NCBI GenBank assembly: GCA_964030785.1
Contig: OZ034968.1
Span: forward strand, 64,931,899 to 64,995,898
DNA from: Siderastrea siderea
Taxonomy: Eukaryota; Cnidaria; Anthozoa; Scleractinia; Rhizangiidae
Direction: 5' to 3'
Length of the DNA: 64,000 nt
A model generated the notes under the pieces. The model made no database searches and was not told the origin of the DNA. It was given only the letters and a program-made list of their open reading frames with translations. A program made the position numbers and the translations under genes. Each line of letters opens with the position of its first letter. Positions within the stretch are counted from its first letter, which is position 1. Positions 27,601 through 38,700 of this stretch are shown here, piece by piece.

Positions 27601-29284
27601 CTCTATACCTGTCAACTTTTTCTGAGTCAAATGAGTGAGATTATTGTCTCTACTTGACTGGAATTTCTGAGAACATTCCGGTGACTTCTAAAGATTTCCG
27701 ACAATTTCCCAAAGACTTCCGAACTCTACCGAAAATGTCCAAAGATGTTCTGATGATTTTCTGAACACTTCTGAAGCTATTTGAAGCTTTTCCAATTGCT
27801 TTGGAATGTATTGAAACGCGACATTTTAGCACGTTCTAATACAGTTAGGACACAAACTTAACATTAAGCGCCATTTATTGGAATATTTTGGGGGGAATTG
27901 AATTGAATTTTTGTTGCTGATGTGTTAAAGAACAAGTTGTCTGGATTTGTGAGTCAGAAATTGTATTGTATGTGTTTTTTTCAGCACTTTCTTTTATTTG
28001 TGAGTGAGAAATTGTCCTTGATGCATGAGATCGATGTCTTTGATGATTCACAGGTGCAAGACTCACGCATAATGCGTAAGAGTTAGCACGTATAAAATTC
28101 TCAGTAGCTCAAATGGGTTTGTGTCGCCCCTGCTAGTTTCACTTATCAGAATAGTGTCTACTTTAGATAGAAACTGTACAAGCTGGCCTTCTCACTACTT
28201 GTTTTGTATGCTTGTAATGTTATTGCACATCTCAATACTATGTGAGCCCTGAAGTGCAAAATCCAAATAATGATTACATTTTATGTTGGCAACAATCATA
28301 CTAAAAATAATAACAGTAATATTATGAAATGATAACAAATTATTATGATTACAGCAGACAGATTAAGTAAAAAAAAGTATTATAGTTTAAAATCATTTCA
28401 TCCCTCTTTAAGTCTTATATTTTTGGAAAATTAGGTGCAGGGTGCCCCCCCCTGGATCATCACTGGATCATTTTAGGCTCCCTCATGTTTGTTGTCCTCA
28501 TATAATTCACCATCAGATATCCCTTTTTTTTTTGCATTTTTAAAGCATGATTAGGGTCTAAGCTCAGGACCCTGTTGAGCATGATTATCACATCACAAAT
28601 GATGCACAAACAACAGCTAGCCGTAGTGCAGGATACAAAACATTTTCATGTGAGGTTTGATCATCTTTCTCTGCAGTTTCTCTTGCTGCAAAAAATAAAG
28701 TGATAAAATGGATTGTTGTCGAAGTATATATGTATATCGCCTAAAGAGATGTAAACAAAAAACTCCACCCAGCAACATTACAAACAAGCCGGATATGACT
28801 GTGCTTGAAAAACAGGCGAAATGAAGCTACCAGTATAGAAGATCAAGTTTGAATCTGGGAGAATCAGTAGTTGGTCTGGTGGTTGTACGGTTGAGAGTAG
28901 TTTAAAAAGATTTATGCTATGAACGAGTTGAGCGGAAGCAATATCATCGGATGACGAAGCCGCCTGATGTCTGCACGATTTCCTTAAGGAACTTCACGCA
29001 TGCATGTTTACAAAACGCACTATTTTGTGCCATGGTTGAATGCTAGTCTTACCTGAAATATGTACAAAATCGCTGTCGTTCAATACTTCTTTTATAGCAT
29101 CCTTTAGACATAGTTTCCCTCCGCTCTGGGCCAAGACTGCCTTGACGTTTTCGGCGGTGAAATGTGACTTTTCACACACGTCGGAACGATGAATTGTCTC
29201 TTCGATTAACCATTGAATAGAATTTTCACCTTCTCCGCAAGGAACAACAATCCATTTGCCGTTGAATCGAACTGACAATCGCAT
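9676..29284 (-). CDS. HAL: Histidine ammonia-lyase (histidase), complete 23-exon gene, 640 aa
   Basis: The enzyme deaminates L-histidine to trans-urocanate, the first step of histidine breakdown in the cytosol. Exons in coding order: 29053-29284, 28642-28685, 26341-26415, 25493-25565, 24636-24702, 23909-23946, 23276-23354, 23044-23090, 21892-22031, 16937-16984, 16789-16840, 16148-16243, 15655-15750, 14940-14998, 14286-14366, 13424-13489, 13096-13174, 12617-12667, 12473-12508, 11724-11858, 10908-11016, 10432-10501, 9676-9825. They sum to 1923 nt in one frame. The electrophile motif [14 protein letters not shown] is in exon 9, with Ala-Ser-Gly at about residues 233-235. [12 protein letters not shown] carries the catalytic Tyr, near residue 144. 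[21 protein letters not shown] and [19 protein letters not shown] are present. The human enzyme is 657 aa. Exon 2 is the weakest call (donor GTTTTG). Intron 13 uses a GC donor. Intron 9 carries a 3-kb transposon. The gene is divergent from UROC1. Confidence 0.96.
10579..10635. repeat. Short tandem duplication (~28 bp, two copies)
   Basis: TACACTTTGTCTACGAACAG followed by TTAGTGCG occurs twice in immediate succession within a HAL intron, just upstream (in coding sense) of exon 22. It is a simple recent duplication with no coding role seen. Confidence 0.8.
11290..11515. repeat. Degenerate GGAGCCC-type minisatellite in HAL intron 20
   Basis: Units resembling GGAGCCCGGA and its relatives (TTTGAGCCCGGAGTC, TTGGACCCCGGAC, ATGGAGCCCGGATCC) recur at roughly 30-base spacing. 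A related array lies in a UROC1 intron at about 40.6-40.86 kb. There is no coding role. Confidence 0.5.
17649..17720. repeat. ACGAGT simple repeat bounded by short inverted ends
   Basis: A run of ACGAGT/ACGAAT hexamers is flanked by ATTATTCGTGTTCGTC on the left and its near reverse complement GACGAACACGAATAAT on the right. The unit could fold as a hairpin. Confidence 0.75.
18418..18530 (+). mobile_element. tRNA-derived SINE or tRNA-like fragment
   Basis: An A-box-like TGGCCTAGTGG (18427-18437) and a B-box-like GGTTCGGCTCC (18459-18469) lie about 21 bp apart (32 bp start to start), followed by CAGC and then a T-rich tail. The acceptor-stem half cannot be folded well, so a working tRNA is unlikely. 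A SINE head or tRNA pseudogene fits best. Confidence 0.45.
18831..19013. repeat. 183-bp near-perfect palindrome inside the transposon
   Basis: Two arms of about 80 bp (starting CAAATTGACGTCAGTTTTTT) face each other across a loop of about 20 bases (TTCACGTGCCGCAGGCGAGT region). A partial related copy (GTCTGTACTCTTATTGACGA) lies at about 19506-19530. It could be a nested MITE or a recent hairpin. Confidence 0.85.
20748..21128 (-). CDS. Unrecognised 126-codon open frame inside the transposon
   Basis: The translated stretch is lysine- and glutamate-rich, with segments such as [18 protein letters not shown] and [13 protein letters not shown]. No known domain is evident. It follows the 21169-21567 frame on the same strand after about 40 bases, so both may be exons or fragments of one element-encoded protein. 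It could also be chance. Confidence 0.25.
   Translation of the reverse strand: MKKSYALINRCHYFPSKKNSNIDSNTESVKKMFAEISQRMFSEIMPAFTEMTEMFIMKTKNSEKRALFSIKYSRGALSIVDKIENWKNTKKKTTSVDEKEKDEVKLHAALVLNITYWVIYEPRRDT
21169..21567 (-). CDS. Unrecognised 132-codon open frame at the transposon's right end
   Basis: The frame starts just inside the right inverted repeat and reads inward. It has a basic N-terminus ([13 protein letters not shown]), a long acidic serine/aspartate stretch ([19 protein letters not shown]) and a second basic cluster ([19 protein letters not shown]). The acidic-basic alternation suggests a nuclear protein. No transposase or THAP motif is visible. Confidence 0.35.
   Translation of the reverse strand: MKHACMLRGCRAKKKQTKWRSEITIVGDEEIQFLSSVTIPNLRQALEENFLDSDSGYEDCTSDSDDGSENILEKSCSEDASDMSDEDFPVRRNKRFAGQKGVERRKNQLKANQARKGKIHPESVFPLRMYRD
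22260..22357 (-). mobile_element. tRNA-derived SINE head (minus strand) in HAL intron 8
   Basis: On the minus strand an A-box TGGCGTAATGG (22336-22346) and a B-box GGTTCAAGGTC (22289-22299) are spaced as in a tRNA gene, starting GCAGCGTGGCGTAATGG. The anticodon region does not form a clean arm, so a pol III SINE is more likely than a tRNA. Confidence 0.55.
27100..27264. mobile_element. ~165-bp hairpin MITE in HAL intron 2
   Basis: The ends TGTAGCCTGCGTAGCAG and CTGCTATGCAGGCTACA are inverted copies. The interior forms a second inverted pair (GGGAGAAAAATGGGGACTGG against CCAGTTCCCCATTTTTCTCC). The whole unit folds into one long hairpin, as expected of a miniature inverted-repeat element. Confidence 0.75.
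27650..27835. repeat. TTCCGAAGA-type degenerate repeat
   Basis: Short units of the type ACTTCCGA, ATTTCCGA and GATGTTCTGA recur. The same motif family (GACCTCCGAAGATTCC, GATTTCCGAGCATTTC) is found in the arms of the 54.67-57.98 kb foldback, so this is probably a decayed relative. Confidence 0.4.
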
Positions 29285-29782
29285 CCTCTGTAATTCTGCC
29301 GTTCAGTGAAGAGAAATCGTGTCAAATGAGACCAGATCACACTTCCAGACAAGAACAAGACAAGTTATAAATGAGCAGAGACAAGGCGGAGTGAGTCCTC
29401 AGCGCGCAAAAAATATTCAGTTGTTGTCGGTCAGCTGTATCTCTTGTTGCTTATGTGCATATGAGGTGATTCGATCAACTTGAATAGCCGGTTTGGTCGC
29501 CAAATTTTGCTCTTGTAAACTCCTCCTGTAGTGAAAAATAGTGTGCAACTGTTATTACAGTTTTTGCAGACAAAGCAAGTTGTGCCCTTAGCGTCAAAAT
29601 GTATTCAACACGAGTCATTGCATCATCTAAACAGGAAAAAAACAGTGCCGGAAAATCAACCAATCACATTTCAAAACTGGGCATCCGCCTCCGACATTCC
29701 TCCGACACACCCCCAAACCCGCTGGTCGCGCATATATTTGAAACGACAAAGCGCTGGATATCGGGCGCGAGTCGTGACTAAA
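29285..29782. promoter_or_regulatory. Divergent intergenic segment between HAL and UROC1, candidate bidirectional promoter
   Basis: Only 498 bp separate the two start codons, so both 5' UTRs and both core promoters must fit here or in upstream non-coding exons. A CCAAT box (AACCAATCACATT, about 29659) is visible on the + strand. No clear TATA box suits either gene at the expected spacing. The UROC1 start is preceded by TGACTAAAATGGCG. Co-regulation is inferred from layout and shared pathway; the sequence does not show it directly. Confidence 0.6.
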
Positions 29783-32700
29783 ATGGCGTCTTTGAAAGAA
29801 ATTTGTGGTGGTCTTCCAGTCGATCCACTTCCTTCCCCTAGAGATCGAGATGACTCTGTTCCTCATGCGCCTGTTAGGGCAGTGAATCTTTCTGACGATG
29901 AACGCAGGGTATGGAATAATCGTAATAACCATATTGATACAATTGCTTTGAATTTCTCTGTAGCTTATTATTTCCCGCCCTGGTTGCATAAGTGCACTGT
30001 TTTGAGTTTAATTTAGCTGCCTTATTTTGGACTCGAAGTCGTAGGAAATCTAAACATCTATTTTCCCGTTGTTGTTCTATACTGGTATTTGAACGTCTCT
30101 TTGGTGGAGAAATCGAAAGAAGGCCCGTTTTCTCTCTCTTGCTTCACAGCATCACACGCTTGGAAAGAAAACGCGCGCTGACCCGCACGCATGTTAAGCG
30201 TGTGTCGCAGCAAGTTTTAGAAGTGAGGTACAGAATATCGTTAAAAGACGCAAAACGAAGAAATCTAATTTTATAATACTTACAACAACATGTGCATACA
30301 CCACCGTGGTTAGCTGTGTTTGTGGGGCTCCAGACGTGTACAAAGCGGTAGCTCGTACACTCGTACATCCCTAGTTTCCCCATAAACGCCACATAAATGC
30401 ATGAACTCCAGTTTTGCATTGTCTGGACTTTGTGCAGGCTGTTTTGAAAATATGCTAACCAGAAGGGCAAAGATCTAGAGTCCAGATTTCAGACTGTGAA
30501 CTTTGCCATAAGGTCAACTTTTATGAGCAGAACAAAATTGTTTTTTTTTGTTAAGTCAACAATAGTAATACTAATAAAGAAACAACAACGACAGCAAAAC
30601 ACTATTTGGAGCAATAAAATGGTGTAATTGGCTGCTGTGGCTTCATAATTAATATATTTTGTTATGTGGGTAGCCTGTGGTCCACATAGACGAGACCTAT
30701 AGCTAGTTTGTGTTGCCTGTAGTCGTCAGGTGAAAGCAATTTCCTTATTAATAACTGTTTATTTTTGCTTTGTAGCTGGCGCTGCAAAATGCATTAAGAT
30801 ATTTTCCTCACACTTGTCACCATGTACTTGCTCCAGAATTTGCTGACGAGCTAAGACAATATGGACACATCTACATGTACCGCTTTAGACCACACATTGA
30901 AATGCGGTATGTTTAGTTTCATGCCTTGCTTTTTATTACAAAATATAAGTTATTAAAGGGACAAAGTAACTGTAAAGGGACCAAGCTATTTATATTGCAT
31001 TTGTTAAATAGATAATGGACTGGGACTGATGTTCTCCAGGTATAATTGGTCTATATAGTTTTTTCTGGAAAAAATCCAAGACACAAACAAAAGATGCATC
31101 TGCATGGCTGCAAAGAAGTGTTAAGGATGGTGCCTCCTTAATTGTTACCACCCGCACATATGTTCTGCACATCTTGGAATGGTCTGGTTTCTTGAGGAGG
31201 TTACCTGCTGATGCAAAGTAATATATTTTTGCAGGGTTTTTGAGGAATTCAAATTGGAATTGAAAAAGAAAATTCAACCATGCAAGTGACCATTACAAAC
31301 CAAAAATAAAAGTAAGATCATCTTCAGTATGGGTAACACAGTCCTGTGGTGGGTTATTTGGTACTCTGGACTTTTATGCATGCACATAATTGAAGCCTAA
31401 CATAATCCATCACAACCACATGGAACACTGACTCAAAAACGTTGCTATGAACCTCTTGATCAGATTACAACAGTTACTCCAATTTTCAATTCTTCTGTTA
31501 AGTTCAGAATGTACGAATATGTGAAACCCTTTTACAAAGATCCTTGTAAGATCCTCCTACATGTATCTGAGCGAATTTGAAAAACAATGTACCGTTAAGT
31601 TTTCCTCCAGAATAAAGTGAAAACCATGTGGCCGACTAAAAGTGAGGGGGCTTAGCATTACAGAGCACAGTGCCATGCTCCCCAGGGACCAAGCTTTGTG
31701 ACCACTGGAGATTGTTGGGTGTGGGACCCCATTCAGTGGGGGTATGAGGCTGACAAATAACTGTTCTGTGCAAAAGATATGAAAAAGAAAGTCAGACGGC
31801 TTGTGAACTAGCACTTTAGGGCAGCTTGACCCCTTGACTTTGTGCACAGAGCTTTATCTATCCACTTGACTGGAGGGTTGGCTAGCCCAGGGAGGGTCAG
31901 AGCTGCTCTGAAGTCCCTGGGGATCTGTGGGAGAGGGTTGGGGAGGGAGTCCCACAGCCAGTCTTTTTTTTTTTCGTGTTCTGTTTATTAAATAGACATT
32001 TATGTTGTTCTAAAATCACTCAGATCTACAGTCTCAGTTTGGTCCTTTTATCATTATACTAAAATATGATCTGTTTTGTGCTTATGTTCGTAGTGCTTAT
32101 CCAGTTGATGAGTATCCAGCAAAAATGCGTCAAGCAGCTGCCATCATGCTGATGATAATGAACAATCTGGACCCCAGAGTAGCTCAAGTAAGTCAATCTC
32201 TCACAATCATCATGATATAAAAAAGATAATTAATGTAATGAGTTAACAACTATTTAATGTTTCCACTGATATAGAAACAAAGCAAAATTTTTTTATCAAT
32301 CATTTGCAGAACAGATTACTTTTCTTTAGATAGATTTCCAGACTTTTGCGTGGACTACGTGTACGTGCCATAAATACCAAAAAGAATACGTAAAATTTAA
32401 CAGCTGTGGCTAAATGTGCCTACCAGGCTTCCGTAACATCCACTGTTTTTCTATTAATTTGCTCTCACAAACTTTTTTGTGTTTAGAGAACCATATGAGA
32501 AATCATATGGAAACATGCATGAAACAACTTCTTGTGTTTTCTACAACCTTTTAGTGAATTTTAGTTACCTAATCATATCAAACTGGCTATTATTTTATGC
32601 TTTACTTATCTGCAGTGTTTTTTTTAGCTAACATCTTAGAAAAGTATTAAACAGTGTTAAAGTTAATTCACCATTTAATTTCTAATGAACTGTTATTCTT

Positions 32701-35700
32701 AGTTTCCTCATGAACTTGTCACATATGGAGGAAATGGCCAGGTGTTTTCAAACTGGGCTCAGGTAAGGTATAATTATTGTTTAGCTGATATCTTTGAAAG
32801 GAAATGTTTTCATCATCTTCGAACCTCTCTTAAAATAGCCAAACAAAATCAGAGATGCTGTGTTTATACAAGGATCAAAGTGTTCATACTGATCTTTTCC
32901 TTTAGTTCTTAATTTTAATATAATTCTTTTTCATTTAGACTTCATGGTAATGTGATTGTTAAAAAAAAAGAGATTAAGTGTCATGTTTATGGCAAACATT
33001 AAAATGTGGTGCTTACTGCATATATCTCGACCAATTGCAAAGTAAACTGCAGCATCACCTCACAGTTACATTGTACTTACAGTGTACATTGTAGCTAGAT
33101 AACCCTGGCAAATTCATTTGAGTATTATGACCACTTTTGGCATTATTTTGTTTTAGTTTTGGCTTGTAATGCATTACCTGTCTGAGATGACTGAAGAACA
33201 GACATTAGTAATGTGTTCAGGTCACCCTCAGGGGCTATTTCCCAGCAGTCCATCTGCTCCCAGGGCTATCATCTCCAATGGAATGGTGAGTAAAAATATT
33301 TTAGAATATTTTTGTTTAAAATGATTTTATTCCGCTTTTACCAAGCGGTAAAACGCAGTTAATGGAACGTGACGCCCTAGGGGTGGTAGGTCAGGCAGGC
33401 TTTGCCAAAAACAAATAGCAATGAAGGCTTTATTCATAAATGAATACTCCGTATTCATGTAGCTAGAATAAAAGTCTTTCATGTCTAAAATCGTGACCGA
33501 TACCTTGTTTTTCGTAGTCTAGAAATGTATCTTAGCCTTGTTCGCATTGGTTCTTATTTTGTTAGCTCTATTCATCGCTAGTAGTTCGCCACGTTGTGTC
33601 TACTTTGCTTATAGTACAACTTTATCTATTGGCCGAACTCTGAGACACTGTCTTGCTATATAAACAGCAGAACATTATCCAAGTGCATTACCTTGGCAGT
33701 CTTGCATGAAAGCAACATTTGTAACAATTTCGTTTACCCACCCTCCCTCCCTTTGGAGAAGGGTCATTTTTTTTTTTTGCTCATTAAACTGGGGTCACTC
33801 CTTGTGGTTTGGTTAAGTCTGCGTTGCGACTTCCCCCAAGCTTTTGACATTGCTTGTGTCTTGCCATTTTATACCTTTGCCTTAATCTTGTCCGATCCAG
33901 CCCGTGTGGCGCTGGGGAGATAAGAAAGGCTCTGCCAATACTCTTGTCCTAACCCCCACGGTGTGGGGGGATAAGTGAGGCTTTACTTGGTACACATAAC
34001 TCGAAGTCGCTAATAACCTGCCACAGGGCTGCGTCCCCCTATTACGCCATACTGTTGTTGTTTATTTTGCTGTGTCACGGTCATGGGTTGCGTTACATCC
34101 TTGTATCATTGTTAAGTTATATTATGCAGAACAGTGACATTAACTTGTAGTTTTACTGATTGAATCTATATGAAGGAAGGCTGAATGATGTCTGAAATTA
34201 GGGCACTAAAAACAATAATTACTGATAAGTACATTTAAGAAATTTAAAGATCCTGGTACAAAAAAGGCTTATAAACATAAAAAATATATGAAAGATGCAT
34301 GTGTTCAGGTGACTTTGAATGTCAGGAAATTATTTTCACTTTACATGAATTTTGTGTCCCTGGTGGACATCCCTTATACATGTAGGATAAACATCTAGAG
34401 TGGCACAAAGTGGCTTGTGTACATAACGATTATAATCATCAAGGTTACCGTAGTACCTTTTCTGCAATTGTGCTTTACAAAATGTAAGCTTATAGTAATC
34501 AAGTGTTTTCCAATGTGTTAAATTTGAAATTATTGCAGTATTTGGTAAAGTCATCTGGCTTGTTTGTTTTTCAGGTAATTCCAAACTACTCCTCAAGAGA
34601 TCTCTATGATAAGCTGTTTGCCTTGGGTGTAACAATGTACGGTCAGATGACAGCTGGAAGTTACTGTTACATTGGTCCTCAAGGGATTGTTCATGGAACC
34701 ACGGTTGGTTTTTTGTGCTGTGCAATTGATGCATTCCTACTAAAACAACTGTTTTTGCCTCAGCTAATTCTTCCATTTCACCATGTAGAGCTATATCAAA
34801 AAATTAGTGACAGCCTTGCAATTGCAAAAAGAAAACAAAATGTGGTCTGAGAAACTTTTCAAAATTAAAAGGTCACAAACCAGTGACTGATAAAATGGCT
34901 TCATTCTAAACAGAATTGTAGATGGTTGTACAGCAGGACATCAGGATGCTACTTGATCATTTGTAGCTTGCACGGAACTGTGTGTAAATTATCAAAAAGT
35001 TTTTTCAATTATTAAAATAAAAGATCTATTCTATAAATGAAGAAGCATCACCTTTGCAAGAGAGAAGCATTCTTAATGTATTTTAATTTGAAATGATCAA
35101 AAAATTGATAATAATTATTGAAAGCTAATTTAATAATTGAAAGTGCTTTTTGATGTGCAGATTACAGTGTTAAATGCTGCCAGAAGACAATTCGGAGCAA
35201 ATAACCTCAAAGGAAAGGTATTTGTGATATATACATGAATTAACAGTTAAACTGTTTGGACTTTCAAAAGTTAAGGATGATGTTAGCTAGCTGATGACAA
35301 AATTGATGTTATCTAATTGGCATCTGTCACTCTTAATTCTTTCTATTATAAATCTGTCAATAATTATTTTGACAACATTTCTCCTAAGAATTTTAAAAGT
35401 TCCTTATTAAAATGAGGAAGTTGAAATGCTACTAGTTTAGAAGAACTTTTATCAAAGGTTAAAGAATGTTTAAATAAAATTTAAAGATAATGTTTATTGT
35501 ATTTCCTCTGCAAAAAGTGAATGTTAAAAGACCCACAGTGAAAATGGCTGTGACGACAGCTGGTGACAGTGTTAAATTTGTATGGTCTTTGACTCGGCAA
35601 CAAAATTTTTCGTGTTAAAAGATGCATTTTGCTAGGTACCCATGTGCACTGACTTTGCCTCTCCTACAGTCACTATCACCCAGTTCATTCTGGTTTTGAG

Positions 35701-38700
35701 AATTCTTTAAATTGCTCCTGTCAGGTATTTAACTAGATTAAGTCATGTCATTGTAATTGTAAGTAATTTATTCTACATTACAATGTTTAAGTTTTTTTAA
35801 TAGGACATTCTCATGTAAAATTTTTAAATGTTGTTAAGTACTCTTATGTTGTGATCTCATGGGAAAGGGCACTATACAAAAAAATTATTATTGTTATTAT
35901 AAAATTATTATTATTATTACTATTATTATTAGTATTTATGTATACTATAGCAAGGCATGTAATGAGATAAAAGTGCTCCTTTTAGATAGCTGTGTCTCAT
36001 GACTGCTGTTCATTGTTATCGTTAGGTGTTTGTTACTTCTGGTCTGGGTGGCATGAGTGGTGCTCAAGCAAAAGCTGCAGTGATCGCTGGCTGTGTTGGT
36101 GTGGTGGCTGAGGTTTGTGTACAGTGTATTAATTTTACAGTAGTATCTTGATAATGTGAGTTCCAGTTTACTGAAAATCCGGACTTGCTACCTGAAACTG
36201 GAAGGAGCTGCCCCTGGTTCACTCACTATTTCCAAACAGTAATCTAGCCTCTGACAACTGAAACAGTTTGGTTTTTTCCCCCCTTTGGGTCAACTTATTG
36301 GGACTCAAGAGATTTATTAAGGTCAGCTTATTTTAGATTTCTCTAATCTTCACCTCTGCCCCCTCTCCCTTTTTTTTCTGAGAAAAATAAGCCTGAAGGA
36401 CCAAAAAATTGAAATGTTTCTTTTCTAAACATTTTCACTCCCCTGGCTTCCTGTTTACTTTTTCTCCCCCTTCCTCAGCAACAGCTGCATCCACCACTAA
36501 TAACTGAACCAATAATGACTGCTACATAAGATTTTAGAAATTAGGTAGGAAGAGGAGCAAATTCTTAATTAATTGCAGACCACAAATCCAAGTCTTCTTG
36601 AAGCAAATACCTACACGTAATTAAAAATTTCATCAATGGAAATAGCTAAGGGAGACTGTGATTACATTGTGGTCGCTACATTTTAAGCATGACCTAGCTA
36701 ACTCACAGTTGATCATTCACTTACAGGTTAATGAGACTGCTCTGAAGAAAAGACACGAGCAAGGGTCAGTGGTTTTAATTCACGATCACCTATTTTGTCT
36801 CAATTAACCAAATGATAATAATAATAAACTCACTCGGCAGTTGGCTGCCTACATTGGTTAAATCATGACTCCTAATTGAAAAGACGTTAAAAGTGAGGGT
36901 AGCCAAGTGGTCAGGCCAGTGGAACTGCAATTCTGAGGCCCAAGGTTCAAGTCCCGCTGGGGTTGTTTCTTAGTGGTCCAGAACCAGGATTGTAATAAGC
37001 CAACTGGTTTACCTCCTGCCGGTTAAGATTTTAATAATAATTATTTGAGTGGAATGACTGTAAACTAGTTTAAAAATTAACTAGTGAGAGTAAATAATGA
37101 CCCAGTGCAATCCTTTATGCTGACTTTTTTTAATGTGTTGTTTTGTTTACTTCCCTCTCAGGTGGCTGATGGAATATACCTCTGATTTGGACACCTGCAT
37201 AGATATGATCAAGTATGAAAATTAACCTGTTTAATATTGAAACATAATCAGTGAATCCATTTAGATTGCTAATTCTTACTCAAACAGAAACTTGTTTCCC
37301 TTAGAACCAATCTTGAATACGAGCTATCTCAAAATGAAGCGTGGATTTCCGTGACCTTCACTACTAACACTCTGTGTCTTGAACATCAGTAAATGGATGT
37401 ATGATGTACATGTACTGACTAAGTGATGAAAAGGGTTGCACATTCAAGAACTTAACTGACAAATTTAGAAAAAGACTTGATCCTTGTAATAAGAGATGAT
37501 GTTTGCCTACAACCTTAAGTATCCAGGGGCATCTACAGTAGATAGCTAAAAGCTAGTTTTAAATGGAGCCCTGTTAAAAAGATAATTAAGTAGCGATACA
37601 CACAATTATTGATTGATTTATTTACAGGAAAGCACGGCAGTTGAAGAGACCACACAGCTTGGGATATCATGGCAATGTTGTTGACTTATGGTTAGAAACT
37701 TTTAATCCTTTTATCATTACAACTCATATCCCAAATCAAATTATAGACTTATATGATTATGCTGTTTTCAGGAGTGTGATTACAAAGTGTGTTGAAAGAT
37801 TGTATGTGATTATATACTGTGTGATCGTGCCATGATCAAAGTTCTGGTAGAATCTGGTGGCATTGGCCAGTTTGGATTTGTAAAAGATATTTGAGGTGGT
37901 CCAGCTAAAAATTAATAAAAGCTTTCATATTCCTGAACAAAATTATGCTTGGAAGAAGAGGATTCAGTGGTATCTAATGCACAGGGTCCTCTATGTGCAG
38001 ATGGCATTCTCCCACCTAGCTGAGATCTGTTTGCTTTTCCATGGCCCCCAGCCTGTGACTGGCAACCCAACTATATTCACATTGTAACTTTAGAGTTTAT
38101 AACATTTGGTATAATAGTCCATGTTAATGATTTTGTTGCCTTTCCAGGGAACGTTTAGTGCAGGAGTATGAGAGCACTGGGGAGCTTCTTGTAGATCTTG
38201 GCTCTGATCAAACTTCTCTTCATAATCCATTTAATGGTGGCTATTATCCTGTCCAGGTCAGTGTCCGTGTTTGTTGCATCTCTTTACTTTTTCCATGGAT
38301 TTCATCAAAAAATATTCTGACTTTCCACTGAATACTCAGGAAGTCTTCTGATTGAAGCCTCAGGTTTTCACTACTGAAGCAGGTACATTAGTGCACAAGG
38401 ATCTAAATGTTTGGTCCTTGTGCTTGTGCCTGCATTTCTTAGTGTTTGTATGAATTCTTGTGCTTGCACTAAGTGCTTGTGTTGCTTGCTGAAAACCAGG
38501 CTTAAAATCCTTCTGCTAACACTGACTGCATGGCTTACAGTTGCCGGGTTGTTGGTATGTGACATTTGCAGTCTGTGACCTGCAGCCTAATGTCTGCTTT
38601 ATAAGGTTTGGGGTAAGCTGGAGCTTACGTCTGCAGCAAAGGGTAAGGATTAGGATTAGGTTTTTGTAGGAAAAATTACTACATTAAAAAAGGCACTGTA

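Noticed and set aside
29285..29782. Minus-strand and plus-strand 60-160-codon frames overlapping the HAL-UROC1 gap
   Set aside because: They overlap UROC1 exon 1 or the promoter segment, and none shows a domain.
33330..34090. UROC1 intron 5 stretch with TATATAA and compositional shift, considered as a solo LTR
   Set aside because: I could not find TG..CA ends with a matching target duplication, so the call is unsupported.
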